From Arthrobacter sp. DNA4 (GTDB lineage: Bacteria > Actinomycetota > Actinomycetes > Actinomycetales > Micrococcaceae): a stretch of 64,000 nt of DNA. The position numbers were made by a program, and so were the translations under genes. The notes below the pieces were generated by a model. It saw only the letters and a program-made list of their open reading frames with translations. It did no database searches and had not been told where the DNA came from. The stretch spans positions 1,612,001 through 1,676,000 of the forward strand of contig NZ_CP101466.1 of NCBI RefSeq assembly GCF_024362385.1. Reading direction: 5' to 3'. Within the stretch, counting starts at the first letter, position 1, and every line of letters starts with the position of its first letter. Of this stretch, positions 1 through 8,853 are shown piece after piece.

Positions 1-2
1 CC

Positions 3-239
3 GAGGACGTCGCGTGGGAAAAGGAAGGTGTCAGCATTGCGGCCCAGCCGGAGGGGGCCGAGCTGGCCCGCAGGCTCGCGGAAACGGATCTTGATGCCCT
101 GACGCCCATGGAGTTGTTCCATTACGTGCGGGCGGCACAGCGGCTCGCCTCCTGGGCAGAGGGCCTCCGGCAGTCGGCCGTTGGCCGCTATTGCCACGCG
201 GGGACGGACGCGCCACGGCCGGGGCGGCACCGTATTTGA
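3..239 (+). CDS. C-terminal part of an unidentified protein (5' truncated)
   Basis: An open frame enters from the left edge and stops with TGA at 237-239, giving about 78 residues. It was not closed by a start codon inside the window, so the gene begins upstream. The visible part is acidic then helical, with the stretch LTPMELFHYVRAAQRLASWA, which loosely resembles the helix that opens DUF222/13E12-type proteins. That resemblance is only by eye. It is followed closely by dapA, which appears to have its own promoter. I do not assign a function. Confidence 0.55.
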   Translation, partial: EDVAWEKEGVSIAAQPEGAELARRLAETDLDALTPMELFHYVRAAQRLASWAEGLRQSAVGRYCHAGTDAPRPGRHRI

Positions 240-284
240 CGTTCGTCACGCCCGTGGCATTGTCCTAACCAGCCGGGGACAGGG

Positions 285-290
285 TAACGT
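285..290 (+). promoter_or_regulatory. Candidate -10 element of dapA (leaderless type)
   Basis: The hexamer TAACGT ends 7 nt before the ATG at 298. There is no convincing Shine-Dalgarno sequence, so transcription probably starts at or next to the A of the start codon. No clear -35 is visible. Confidence 0.5.
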
Positions 291-297
291 TTTTTCC

Positions 298-1206
298 ATG
301 GCTGACTCTTCCGCGCACATCCCTGCCCTCGGTACCCTCCTGACCGCCATGGTCACGCCGTTCACCAAGGACGGCGCAGTGGATTACGACCAGGCGGCAG
401 CGCTGGCCAGCAAGCTGGTCGACGACGGCTGTGACGGCCTGGTGGTCACCGGTACCACCGGTGAGACCTCCACGCTGACAGACGAAGAGAACCTCGGCAT
501 GTTCCGCGCCGTGAAGGACGCCGTGGGCGGCCGGGCGGCCATCATTGCCGGGACCGGCACCAATGACACCGCGCACTCGGTCCACCTCTCCCAGCAGGCT
601 GCTGCCCTCGGCGTCGACGGCCTCCTCCTGGTGACCCCTTACTACAACAAGCCCAGCCAGGCCGGTGTCCGCGCCCACTTCGAGACCATCGCCTCCGCCG
701 TCGACGTTCCGGTCATGCTGTACGACATTCCCGGCCGGTCCTCGATCCCGATCGAACCCGACACCATGATCCGGTTGGCGCAGCACCCCAACATCGTCGC
801 CGTCAAGGACGCCAAGGCAGACCTCACCGCAGCCACCCGCGTCATGGCGGAAACCGACCTCCTGTTTTACTCGGGCGACGACGGGCTGACCCTTCCCTGG
901 ATGGCGCTGGGCGCCGTCGGCCTGGTGGGTGTCACTACCCACGTCGCCACCCGCCGCTTCCGCGAACTCATCGACGCCGTCAACGCCAATGACCTTGGGA
1001 CTGCCCGCAAGATCAACTTCGAGCTGCAGCCCGTGGTCCGCGCAACCATGACCCGTGTCCAGGGGGCCGTGGCGGCCAAACAGATTCTTAAATGGCAGGG
1101 AGTCCTGCCCAACTCGATTGTCCGTTTGCCCCTCGTGGAGCCGGACGAAACCGAGATCGAAACCATCCGCGGGGATTTGGCGGAAGCGGGGCTGGTCTTC
1201 TCCTGA
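298..1206 (+). CDS. dapA: 4-hydroxy-tetrahydrodipicolinate synthase
   Basis: Condenses pyruvate with aspartate semialdehyde in the diaminopimelate/lysine pathway in the cytoplasm. The 302-residue product has the normal family length. Visible family marks are the GTTGETSTL loop (residues 52-60, containing the active-site threonines), the YDIPGR motif whose Tyr142 corresponds to the catalytic tyrosine, and Lys170 in VAVKDA, the Schiff-base lysine. The start at 298 was preferred over an in-frame upstream start at 181 because homology begins here and a TAACGT hexamer lies 7 nt upstream. RNase J follows after 40 bp. dapF, a later enzyme of the same pathway, lies 12 kb away. Confidence 0.96.
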   Translation: MADSSAHIPALGTLLTAMVTPFTKDGAVDYDQAAALASKLVDDGCDGLVVTGTTGETSTLTDEENLGMFRAVKDAVGGRAAIIAGTGTNDTAHSVHLSQQAAALGVDGLLLVTPYYNKPSQAGVRAHFETIASAVDVPVMLYDIPGRSSIPIEPDTMIRLAQHPNIVAVKDAKADLTAATRVMAETDLLFYSGDDGLTLPWMALGAVGLVGVTTHVATRRFRELIDAVNANDLGTARKINFELQPVVRATMTRVQGAVAAKQILKWQGVLPNSIVRLPLVEPDETEIETIRGDLAEAGLVFS

Positions 1207-1246
1207 GGCTAAGACCGGCACCCTTCCGCCTGGAAAGAAGTGCACT

Positions 1247-2938
1247 ATGACCCAAACTGCCCTTACCGGCCTCGTTACCCCACCGCGCCTGCCCCAAGGC
1301 ACGCTGCGGATCGTCCCGCTTGGCGGGCTCGGGGAGATCGGCCGGAACATGGCCGTGTTCGAAATCGACGGCAAACTGCTGATCGTAGACTGCGGCGTCC
1401 TCTTTCCTGAGGAAACCCAGCCCGGCGTTGACCTGATCCTGCCGGACTTCTCGTACATCGAGGACCGGCTGGACGACGTCGTGGCCGTGATCCTCACGCA
1501 TGGCCACGAGGACCACATCGGCGCCGTGCCGTACCTGCTGCGCCTGCGCAACGACATCCCGCTGGTGGGCTCCCAGCTGACGCTGGCCCTGATCGAAGCG
1601 AAGCTGCAGGAGCACCGCATCCGGCCCTACACGCTGACCGTTGAGGAAGGCCAGGTGGAGAAATTCGGGCCGTTCGAATGCGAGTTCGTCGCCGTCAACC
1701 ACTCCATCCCGGATGCCCTTGCCGTGTTCATCCGCACTGCCGGCGGAACGGTCCTGCACACCGGTGACTTCAAGATGGACCAGCTGCCGCTGGACGGACG
1801 CATCACCGACCTGCGCCACTTCGCCAAGCTGGGCGAGGAGGGCGTTGACCTCTTCATGTCCGACTCCACCAACGCCGACGTGCCCGGATTCACCACGGCC
1901 GAGAAGGAAATCGGCCCCACGCTGGAGCGGCTTTTCGGCCAGGCCACCAAGCGCATCATCGTGGCGTCCTTCTCCTCCCACGTCCACCGCGTGCAGCAGG
2001 TCCTTGACGCCGCTGCCAAGCACAACCGCAAGGTGGCCTTTGTGGGCCGCTCCATGGTCCGCAACATGGCCATCGCGGAGAAGCTGGGCTACCTGGACGT
2101 CCCTTCCGGGCTGATCGTCGACATCAAGAACATCGACAACCTGCCGGACAACCGCGTGGTCCTCATGTCCACCGGCTCCCAGGGCGAGCCCATGGCGGCC
2201 CTGTCCCGGATGGCAAACGGCGACCACCGCGTGGTGGTGGGCGACGGCGATACCGTCATCCTGGCCTCCAGCCTCATCCCGGGCAATGAAAATGCGGTGT
2301 TCCGGATTATCAACGGCCTCCTCAAACTCGGCGCCGACGTGATCCACAAGGGCAACGCCAAGGTCCACGTGTCCGGCCACGCAGCAGCCGGCGAACTGCT
2401 CTACTGCTACAACATCCTCGAGCCGCTCAACGCGATGCCTGTGCACGGCGAAACCCGGCACCTGATCGCCAACGGCAAGATCGCCATCGAATCCGGTGTA
2501 CCGGATGCCAGCGTCATCCTTGCCGACAATGGCACCGTCATCGACCTGCGCGACCACCAGGCGGACATCGTGGGCCAGGTGGAGGTTGGATTTGTCTACG
2601 TTGACGGCTCCAGCGTGGGCGAAATCACCGACGCGGACCTCAAGGACCGCCGCATCCTGGGCGACGAAGGCTTTATCTCGATCATCACGGTCATCCACCG
2701 GGCCACCGGCAAGGTAGTGTCCGGGCCCGAGATCCACGCCCGGGGCGTTGCCGAGGACGATTCAGTCTTCGACGACATCATCCCCAAGATCAACGCGGCA
2801 CTGGAAGAAGCAGTCCAGAACCACGCAGACCACACCAGCCACCAGCTCCAGCAGGTGGTGCGCCGCGTTGTGGGCACGTGGGTCAACCGCAAGCTGCGCC
2901 GCAAGCCCATGATCATCCCGGTGGTGCTCGAGGCCTGA
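1247..2938 (+). CDS. rnj: Ribonuclease J
   Basis: Metallo-beta-lactamase/beta-CASP RNase of 563 residues, which in this family combines 5' exonuclease and endonuclease activity in mRNA decay and rRNA maturation. The zinc-binding signature THGHEDH is at residues 84-90, and a HTGDFKMD motif follows near residue 170. The C-terminal third has the usual beta-CASP and RNase J tail (ending MIIPVVLEA). The start ATG at 1247 has GGAAAGAAG upstream. It sits between dapA and ftsK, an order common in actinobacteria. A strong hairpin follows at 2967. Confidence 0.95.
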   Translation: MTQTALTGLVTPPRLPQGTLRIVPLGGLGEIGRNMAVFEIDGKLLIVDCGVLFPEETQPGVDLILPDFSYIEDRLDDVVAVILTHGHEDHIGAVPYLLRLRNDIPLVGSQLTLALIEAKLQEHRIRPYTLTVEEGQVEKFGPFECEFVAVNHSIPDALAVFIRTAGGTVLHTGDFKMDQLPLDGRITDLRHFAKLGEEGVDLFMSDSTNADVPGFTTAEKEIGPTLERLFGQATKRIIVASFSSHVHRVQQVLDAAAKHNRKVAFVGRSMVRNMAIAEKLGYLDVPSGLIVDIKNIDNLPDNRVVLMSTGSQGEPMAALSRMANGDHRVVVGDGDTVILASSLIPGNENAVFRIINGLLKLGADVIHKGNAKVHVSGHAAAGELLYCYNILEPLNAMPVHGETRHLIANGKIAIESGVPDASVILADNGTVIDLRDHQADIVGQVEVGFVYVDGSSVGEITDADLKDRRILGDEGFISIITVIHRATGKVVSGPEIHARGVAEDDSVFDDIIPKINAALEEAVQNHADHTSHQLQQVVRRVVGTWVNRKLRRKPMIIPVVLEA

Positions 2939-2966
2939 GATTACCTCCGCTGCCGTAGGGCAGGTT

Positions 2967-3003
2967 CGGAAGGCCCCGGTTCACCGTGAACCGGGGCCTT
3001 CCG
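2967..3003 (+). terminator. Strong hairpin after rnj
   Basis: A perfect 17-bp inverted repeat (2967-2983 with 2987-3003) closes a 3-nt loop. No T run follows, but its position between rnj and the ftsK promoter fits a transcription terminator. Confidence 0.7.
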
Positions 3004-3085
3004 CGTGTCCGGGCGGTGCGGCCGGTGCCCCCAACCGATGCGCTCCCCGGGCCCCGATATCCCCGGAATCACAGCATGCTTCCGG

Positions 3086-3091
3086 TACCGT
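3086..3091 (+). promoter_or_regulatory. Candidate -10 element of ftsK (leaderless type)
   Basis: TACCGT ends 7 nt before the ATG at 3099. It overlaps the alternative GTG start at 3090, which argues for the ATG as the real start. Confidence 0.45.
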
Positions 3092-3098
3092 GGCTACT

Positions 3099-5987
3099 AT
3101 GGCCACACGTACTACTTCCGCGCCCAAAGGTACCGGCAGGGGCAGCTCCGGCAGCAAATCCGGGAGCTCCACAGCCCGCGGAACCGGCTCCACTTCCAGC
3201 AAGGCAGGGCGCGGCGGCTCATCCAGCACCGCACGCACCCGCCAGCTTCCCGCCGTCGAACACCACCAGCCGTGGCTGCTGCGCGTCGTAGGCGGAGCAT
3301 GGCTGGGCATGGGCCATCTGGTGGGCGGGGGAGTGCGCCGCATCGGCCATGACGTCAGTGACCTTCCCGCCGAGGACCGCCGCGACGGCGCCGCGCTGTT
3401 CAACCTGGCGCTGGGCGTCTTCATCGCAACCTTCGCCTGGTGGGGCCTGACGGGCTGGTTCCCGGACGCCGTCTACGCCGTGGTCAACGGCACCTTCGGC
3501 TGGATTTCGCTGCTGCTCCCGCTCATGCTTTTTGTCTGCGCCTTCCGGTTGTTCCGGCAGCCCTCCGACGGCCGGGGCAACAACAGGGTGGGCATCGGCT
3601 TCCTGATCATGACGTTCGCCGGCTGCGGCCTGGCGCACATCCTGGGCGGCCAGCCCACCGTGGCCGACGGCTTCGACGGCCTCCGCAAAGCCGGTGGCAT
3701 GCTCGGCTTCCTGGCCGCCACGCCGCTGGCCGCCATCCACCCCGCCGTGCCTGTGGCCCTCTACGGCCTGCTCGCTTTCGTGTCCCTGCTGATTATCACG
3801 GCCACCCCGTTCACGGCCATTCCGCGCCGCATCCGCGGGGCCTACGAGCACCTCATGGGCGTGGACCTGATGGACCAGGAACGCCCCGACGTCCACGACC
3901 GCAGCTACCTGGAACGGACGGCCCCCGCCGCACCCCGGAAGAAGAAGCGCAAGCTCTTTGGGAAGGACCAGGAGACCGAGGCAGGCCTTGAGGGCTACGT
4001 GGGCGACGAAGCCTTTGAACACGCCGTCATTGACGACGACGAGCAGGAACCTGCCCGGCCTGCGCCGGGTGTGCGCCGGCCCACCCAGGCGGAGATCGCC
4101 GTCGAAAAGATCAAGGCAGCCCAGGGCCTGGGTGCCGCCTCCCAGGCGTCACCGCCGGAAAATGCCACCGAGGCCATTCCACTGGTCATCCCGGGGGCTG
4201 CTGCTCCCAGCAAGCCCGCTGCGGCGCCAACCGTGCCCTCCAACCCCGTGGCCCCGGCCCCGCCGCCCGTCCCCATCCCGCAGCGGACCGAGCAACTTTC
4301 ACTCGCCGGCGACGTCACGTACACCCTCCCGGCCTCGGACTTCCTCACACCCGGATCCATCCCCAAGGAGCGCACCGAAGCCAACGACGCCGTCGTCGCC
4401 GCCCTCACGGATACGCTGACCCAGTTCAACGTTGATGCCACGGTCACCGGGTTCAGCCGCGGTCCCACCGTCACCCGGTACGAGATCGAACTCTCGCCCG
4501 GCACCAAGGTGGAGCGCGTCACCGCCCTGTCCAAGAACATCTCCTACGCTGTTGCCTCCAGCGATGTCCGCATCCTCAGCCCCATCCCGGGCAAGTCCGC
4601 CATCGGCATCGAGATCCCCAACACGGACCGCGAAACCGTCTCCCTGGGCGATGTCCTCCGCAGCCAGAACGCACGCCGTACGGACCACCCGATGGTCATG
4701 GGCGTGGGCAAAGACGTGGAAGGTGGCTACGTGGTGGCCAACCTGGCCAAGATGCCGCACCTCCTGGTGGCCGGTGCCACCGGTGCCGGTAAGTCGTCCT
4801 TCGTGAACTCGATGATCACGTCCATCCTGATGCGCGCCACCCCGGACGAGGTCCGCATGGTCATGGTGGACCCCAAACGTGTGGAACTGACCGCCTACGA
4901 GGGCGTCCCGCACCTGATCACGCCCATCATCACCAATCCCAAGAAGGCCGCCGAAGCGCTGCAGTGGGTGGTGCGGGAAATGGACGCCCGCTACGACGAC
5001 CTCGCCAACTACGGCTTCAAGCACATCGACGACTTCAACAAGGCCGTGCGCGCCGGCAAGGTCCAGCCGCCGGTCGACTCCAAGCGCGTCATCCGGCCCT
5101 ACCCGTACCTGCTGGTGATCGTGGACGAACTTGCCGACCTGATGATGGTCGCTCCGCGCGACGTCGAAGACTCGATCGTGCGCATCACCCAGCTTGCCCG
5201 TGCCGCCGGCATCCACCTGGTGCTGGCCACCCAGCGGCCCTCGGTCGACGTGGTCACGGGCCTCATCAAAGCCAACGTGCCCTCGCGCATGGCCTTCGCC
5301 ACCTCCTCCGTCACGGACTCCAGGGTGGTCCTGGACCAGCCGGGCGCCGAAAAGCTCATCGGCCAGGGCGACGCGCTCTTCCTGCCCATGGGCGCCTCCA
5401 AGGCAATGCGCGTCCAGGGCGCCTGGGTCACGGAGTCGGAAATCCACAAGGTGGTGGAGCACGTCAAGGGGCAGCTGCAGGCTGTCTACCGTGACGACGT
5501 CGCCCCTGAAGCGGAAAAGAAGCAGATCGACGACGACATCGGGGACGACCTCGAGGTGCTGCTGCAGGCCACCGAACTGGTGGTCACCACCCAGTTCGGC
5601 TCCACCTCCATGCTGCAGCGCAAGCTCCGGGTCGGGTTCGCCAAGGCCGGCCGGCTGATGGACCTCCTCGAATCCAGGGGAGTGGTGGGCCCCTCGGAGG
5701 GTTCCAAGGCGCGTGACGTCCTGGTGAAGCCGGACGACCTCGCCGCCGTCCTCGCCGCCATGAAGGGCCAGGAAGCCCCTGCGGCGCCTGACTCGCAGAC
5801 CGCCGCACTCAGCGACAATGCCAACGCCAACATCGCCCAGGGCGGCTACGCCGAAGACCTGGTCGCTGCAGACCTGGACCAGAGGAAGCAGAACGTCGAA
5901 TACTACGACGGCTCGGACTCCGCTCCGGGAGGCTATGGCGATGACGACGACGGCTCCGAAGACGCCTGGTCCCTCACCGGGCGCTAG
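3099..5987 (+). CDS. ftsK: DNA translocase FtsK/SpoIIIE
   Basis: Septum-associated motor that pumps chromosomal DNA during division, 962 residues. The N-terminus is Ser/Gly/Thr-rich and basic, followed by several hydrophobic membrane segments between about residues 100 and 230, then an Ala/Pro-rich linker. The motor domain has Walker A GATGAGKSS near residue 560 and Walker B LLVIVDELADL near 670. A winged-helix gamma domain (TTQFGSTSMLQRKLRVG) that recognises polar sequences is near 830-880, and an acidic tail follows. The start could also be GTG 3090, but a TACCGT hexamer 7 nt upstream of 3099 favours the ATG. pgsA follows after 17 bp. Confidence 0.94.
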   Translation: MATRTTSAPKGTGRGSSGSKSGSSTARGTGSTSSKAGRGGSSSTARTRQLPAVEHHQPWLLRVVGGAWLGMGHLVGGGVRRIGHDVSDLPAEDRRDGAALFNLALGVFIATFAWWGLTGWFPDAVYAVVNGTFGWISLLLPLMLFVCAFRLFRQPSDGRGNNRVGIGFLIMTFAGCGLAHILGGQPTVADGFDGLRKAGGMLGFLAATPLAAIHPAVPVALYGLLAFVSLLIITATPFTAIPRRIRGAYEHLMGVDLMDQERPDVHDRSYLERTAPAAPRKKKRKLFGKDQETEAGLEGYVGDEAFEHAVIDDDEQEPARPAPGVRRPTQAEIAVEKIKAAQGLGAASQASPPENATEAIPLVIPGAAAPSKPAAAPTVPSNPVAPAPPPVPIPQRTEQLSLAGDVTYTLPASDFLTPGSIPKERTEANDAVVAALTDTLTQFNVDATVTGFSRGPTVTRYEIELSPGTKVERVTALSKNISYAVASSDVRILSPIPGKSAIGIEIPNTDRETVSLGDVLRSQNARRTDHPMVMGVGKDVEGGYVVANLAKMPHLLVAGATGAGKSSFVNSMITSILMRATPDEVRMVMVDPKRVELTAYEGVPHLITPIITNPKKAAEALQWVVREMDARYDDLANYGFKHIDDFNKAVRAGKVQPPVDSKRVIRPYPYLLVIVDELADLMMVAPRDVEDSIVRITQLARAAGIHLVLATQRPSVDVVTGLIKANVPSRMAFATSSVTDSRVVLDQPGAEKLIGQGDALFLPMGASKAMRVQGAWVTESEIHKVVEHVKGQLQAVYRDDVAPEAEKKQIDDDIGDDLEVLLQATELVVTTQFGSTSMLQRKLRVGFAKAGRLMDLLESRGVVGPSEGSKARDVLVKPDDLAAVLAAMKGQEAPAAPDSQTAALSDNANANIAQGGYAEDLVAADLDQRKQNVEYYDGSDSAPGGYGDDDDGSEDAWSLTGR

Positions 5988-5992
5988 GCCGG

Positions 5993-5998
5993 TAGCCT
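5993..5998 (+). promoter_or_regulatory. Candidate -10 element of pgsA (leaderless type)
   Basis: TAGCCT ends 6 nt before the GTG at 6005, in the short ftsK-pgsA gap. Confidence 0.4.
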
Positions 5999-6004
5999 AG
6001 AACC

Positions 6005-6649
6005 GTGACTAGCACTGATGCAACCGCCGCCGGTCAGGGCCGTGCCGGGGTCTGGAACCTTCCCAATGTCCTGACCATGATCCGCATCGCGCTGGTCCCG
6101 TTCTTTGTGTGGTTCCTCGTGGCCGATGCGCCCGGGCTGCACAGCACCTCCAGTCCGTGGCGCTGGGCGGCAGTGGCCGCGTTTGCTGTGGCCATCTACA
6201 CGGACAAGCTCGACGGCGACATCGCCAGGAGCCGGAACCTCGTCACCGACTTCGGCAAGATTGCCGACCCCATCGCCGACAAGCTCCTCATCGGCTCCGC
6301 GCTGGTGATGCTGTCCCTGCTGGGCGAACTGCCCTGGTGGGCAACCCTGGTGATCCTGGTCCGGGAATGGGGCGTCACTGCGCTGCGCTTCTTCGTGATC
6401 CGCTACGGCGTCATCCCCGCTTCCCGCGGCGGCAAGCTCAAAACCGTCGTGCAGACCGCGGCAATCTTCCTGTACCTGCTGCCGTTCGGGGCGTTCGCGC
6501 CGTGGATGTCCTGGGTGGCGTTCGCCGTCATGATGGCCGCCGTGGCGATCACGCTGTGGACCGGCGTTGAATACGTGATTGAAGCCCTGCGCCTCCGTGC
6601 GAAGGGCAAGCGGCAGGCAGGGACCGTGGAAGGGCAGGAACAGGCATGA
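6005..6649 (+). CDS. pgsA: CDP-diacylglycerol--glycerol-3-phosphate 3-phosphatidyltransferase
   Basis: Membrane enzyme of the CDP-alcohol phosphatidyltransferase family, making phosphatidylglycerol phosphate for anionic phospholipids. The diagnostic motif DG-x2-AR-x8-G-x3-D-x3-D is complete: Asp70, Gly71, Ala74, Arg75, Gly84, Asp88, Asp92. Four to five hydrophobic segments surround it, and the 214-residue length is slightly above usual because of a polar N-terminus. The related phosphatidylinositol-phosphate synthase is possible from the motif alone, but position next to cinA favours pgsA. Its stop overlaps the cinA start (ATGA). Confidence 0.88.
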   Translation: MTSTDATAAGQGRAGVWNLPNVLTMIRIALVPFFVWFLVADAPGLHSTSSPWRWAAVAAFAVAIYTDKLDGDIARSRNLVTDFGKIADPIADKLLIGSALVMLSLLGELPWWATLVILVREWGVTALRFFVIRYGVIPASRGGKLKTVVQTAAIFLYLLPFGAFAPWMSWVAFAVMMAAVAITLWTGVEYVIEALRLRAKGKRQAGTVEGQEQA

Positions 6650-7235
6650 GCAACCTTCACCAGCTGGCCGCGCAGGCCGTCAGGCAGGCGCTCGAGTCAG
6701 GACGGACCGTTGCCACCGCGGAATCTTTGACGGCCGGGATGGTGTCTGCGGTCCTGGCCGATACGCCCGGAGCCTCCGGCATGCTCCAGGGCGGGGTGGT
6801 GGCCTACCAGAACTCCGTGAAGGACGCGGTGCTGCACGTGCCCGCCGACCTGCTGGCCCGAGCCGGCTCAGTCGACCCCGACGTCGCCCGTGCCATGGCC
6901 GCCGGGGCGCGCACTGTCCTGGGCGCCGACGTCGGGCTTTCCACCACCGGCGTCGCCGGTCCCGAGGCCCACGACGGCAAGCCCGTAGGCCGGGTTTACA
7001 TTGGCATTGCCACGGCTGCGGCACCGCCGGTTTCGAATACACCTTTACCGGCAGCAGGCCGGACATTCGCGCCGCTGCGTGCGGCGCCGCCCTGGAAAGA
7101 CTGCTTGAGGCCCTGGTACTGACCCTCGCAGGCTGTGAAGTTACCGGGCGTAAAGTTGCCGGGAACAAAAGCCGGTACCGATTAGTTATTACATTGTGTC
7201 GCTTCCGGAGAGCGGAGGCGCCTAGGATGAAATGA
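6646..7235 (+). pseudogene. cinA: CinA C-terminal-domain protein (nicotinamide-nucleotide amidase), frameshifted
   Basis: Reading from ATG 6646 gives a clear CinA/PncC amidase start: the TVATAESLTAGMVSAVLAD segment, the GGVVAYQNSVK motif and STTGVAGP near residue 105. At about 7015-7021 the frame is lost. The unshifted product ends at 7122 in an unrelated tail, whereas the other frame continues the family sequence (GTAGFEYTFTGSRPDIRAAA) to a stop at 7235. One extra G at 7020-7021 (GG to GGG) restores a single frame of about 196 residues. The last 35 or so residues of that frame run toward the regulatory region of the next gene and may not be authentic. The start overlaps the pgsA stop. The defect may be a sequencing error. 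Confidence 0.8.
7200..7214 (+). promoter_or_regulatory. Inverted repeat CGCT-N7-AGCG, candidate ClgR operator
   Basis: The palindrome CGCTTCCGGAGAGCG lies 77 bp before the regulator at 7291. ClgR-type sites described in other actinobacteria have the same CGC/GCG half-sites, and ClgR is known to control its own gene, so an autoregulatory site is inferred. Confidence 0.4.
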
Positions 7236-7290
7236 CCAAGACGGGTTCGCCGGCGGCGGACCTGACCAATGAGGGAGCAAGGCGATACAG

Positions 7291-7743
7291 ATGGTAAAGC
7301 AGCCCGTATCCGTAAACGGCGTTGTCCGCTGGAAGGATGTGGGCCTCGCCGAACAGGCTAAGAGCGAACAGAAGGAGCGCAAGATGGTAGTACTTCGTCA
7401 CGAAATCGGTGATGTCCTGCGCGATGTCCGCCAGCGTCAGGGGCGCACGCTCCGTGAAGTTTCGCACAGTGCCCGTGTCTCCCTGGGATACCTCAGCGAA
7501 GTGGAGCGCGGCCAGAAGGAAGCATCATCAGAGCTTCTGTCCTCGATCTGCTCGGCACTGGATGTTCCGTTGTCAAGCATGCTCCGCGAGGTCAGTGACC
7601 GCGTGGCAGTAGCCGAAGGCGTCGCAGTTCCGGACACCGTTCCGCAGGAATTTTCCCAGCGTTACGGCCGTGACCTGGAACGCGACCTCAACACTGAACT
7701 GAACGACGAACTCTCCACGGGCCTCCTCTCCGGCGCCCGGTAA
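7291..7743 (+). CDS. clgR: XRE-family regulator, ClgR-like
   Basis: Helix-turn-helix protein: the Cro/C1 domain spans [17 protein letters not shown] through [18 protein letters not shown], with the recognition helix in [13 protein letters not shown]. ClgR in related bacteria activates clpP/clpC protease and proteostasis genes and is itself a Clp substrate. Two starts are credible: ATG 7291 (150 aa) and ATG 7384 (119 aa). The latter has AAGGAG 6 nt upstream and matches the length of characterised ClgR proteins. The 31-residue extension looks partly coding, so I kept the longer form. It follows cinA, the usual actinobacterial order. Confidence 0.82.
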   Translation: MVKQPVSVNGVVRWKDVGLAEQAKSEQKERKMVVLRHEIGDVLRDVRQRQGRTLREVSHSARVSLGYLSEVERGQKEASSELLSSICSALDVPLSSMLREVSDRVAVAEGVAVPDTVPQEFSQRYGRDLERDLNTELNDELSTGLLSGAR

Positions 7744-7779
7744 AAGCAGCCCCACCCCAGGGTTGGACCAGGAAACATA

Positions 7780-7810
7780 AGGAAGCCCCCGGCCGTGCCG
7801 GGGGCTTCCT
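7780..7810 (+). terminator. Terminator between clgR and the MarR gene
   Basis: A perfect 14-bp stem (7780-7793 with 7797-7810) and a 3-nt loop, flanked by TAA-rich and TGCTGT sequence. It sits between convergent genes and could serve both strands. Confidence 0.75.
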
Positions 7811-7818
7811 GCTGTCGC

Positions 7819-8361
7819 TTAGTTGTCGGGAGCGTCTTCCTGTGCGGTTGATGCGTCCGCTGTTTCCCTGGCGAACCCGTCACGCTCATAGGTGGAGTTC
7901 AGCTTGGCCATGCACCGGGCCAGTTCCTGCAGGTCCTCCACCGGCCACTCGCGCAACCGTTCCTGGAAGACCTGGCGCCGCGCGTCCTGGACCTGGTGCA
8001 TCTTCTCTTCGCCCTTCGGCGTCAGCCGGATGGACTGCGCCCGGCGGTCCAGGGGGTCCGCCTCCTTGGACACCAGGCCCAGGCTTTCCAGGAAGGCAAT
8101 CTGCCGGCTGACAGACGGCTTGCCCACCCCGATGTTCATGGCAAGATCGGTGAGCCGGATGGGTCCTTCCCTGCGGATAACCGTCAGGAGCCCATACGCG
8201 GCAGGCTCCATGTCCGGATGGACCTCGCGCGAGAGCTGGTTGGAGATGGCCCGGGCCCGCCGCCAAAAGAGGCTGATCTGGTGTTCGACATTCTGCAGCG
8301 CGGCGTCGGCGGCGTCGTTGCCTTTGTCCTGCCGCGGCGGGAGATCCGGGGAGTTGCTCAT
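7819..8361 (-). CDS. MarR-family transcriptional regulator
   Basis: Winged-helix regulator of 180 residues. The DNA-binding part reads IRLTDLAMNIGVGKPSVSRQ, followed by the wing with DPLDRRAQSIRLTPKGEE, which is characteristic of MarR proteins. N- and C-terminal helices would form the dimer interface. Ligand and targets cannot be deduced. An in-frame ATG at 8388 exists, but the ATG at 8361 has a TAGAAT hexamer ending 7 nt upstream on the minus strand, which fits a leaderless start. It is divergent from DUF3046/recA with only 41 bp between starts. Confidence 0.88.
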   Translation of the reverse strand: MSNSPDLPPRQDKGNDAADAALQNVEHQISLFWRRARAISNQLSREVHPDMEPAAYGLLTVIRREGPIRLTDLAMNIGVGKPSVSRQIAFLESLGLVSKEADPLDRRAQSIRLTPKGEEKMHQVQDARRQVFQERLREWPVEDLQELARCMAKLNSTYERDGFARETADASTAQEDAPDN

Positions 8362-8368
8362 GGCAACA

Positions 8369-8374
8369 ATTCTA
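8369..8374 (-). promoter_or_regulatory. Candidate -10 element of the MarR gene
   Basis: On the minus strand TAGAAT ends 7 nt before the ATG at 8361. No Shine-Dalgarno sequence is present. Confidence 0.5.
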
Positions 8375-8402
8375 GGGTCCGCAATCATGAGAGGATTTAC
8401 CG

Positions 8403-8627
8403 ATGCGAATCAGCGAGTACTGGCGTCTCATGGATGACGAGTTCGGTGCGGGGTACTCCCGCATGCTGAGCAGTACCCTGGTCCTTGCCGGCGTAGGCGG
8501 GCGCACCGCTGACCAGGCCCTGGCCGCGGGCATTGAACCGCGGAGGGTATGGCTTGCTGTCTGCGACGTCCAGGACGTCCCGGCGGAACGGCGGCTCGGG
8601 CGCGACATCGCCCCGCGCCGCGATTGA
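8403..8627 (+). CDS. DUF3046 family protein
   Basis: A 74-residue protein beginning MRISEYWRLMDDEFG with the motif RTADQALAAGIEPRRVWLAVC. This small family of unknown function is found next to recA in many actinobacteria. GAGAGGA precedes the ATG by 7 nt. It lies 226 bp upstream of recA, and the recA promoter and SOS box are in between, so it is probably transcribed separately. Confidence 0.85.
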   Translation: MRISEYWRLMDDEFGAGYSRMLSSTLVLAGVGGRTADQALAAGIEPRRVWLAVCDVQDVPAERRLGRDIAPRRD

Positions 8628-8696
8628 CGGCGGGGCCGGCCTTGACGAGGGCGGCCGGGATCCTTCCTCCTGACACGCCGCAGGAACTCCACTCTT

Positions 8697-8724
8697 CGAA
8701 TACCTGTTCGGATAAGGCTATGCT
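8697..8724 (+). promoter_or_regulatory. recA promoter with SOS box
   Basis: CGAATACCTGTTCG at 8697-8710 matches the Gram-positive/actinobacterial LexA site CGAAC-N4-GTTCG at all but one position. A possible -35 (TTCGAA, 8695-8700) overlaps it, and TATGCT at 8719-8724 is a candidate -10 with 18-bp spacing. LexA bound here would cover the -35. Confidence 0.75.
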
Positions 8725-8853
8725 TTTTCCATCGGGTTTATCCACATAACCGTCGTCCTCCGGCCGGAATGTCAGTGGGTCCCCTTAGCGTCAGAGATGA
8801 CCAATAAAACGGCCGCGTAGGCCACCATCGAGAAAGCATTAGAGGTGTCAACC

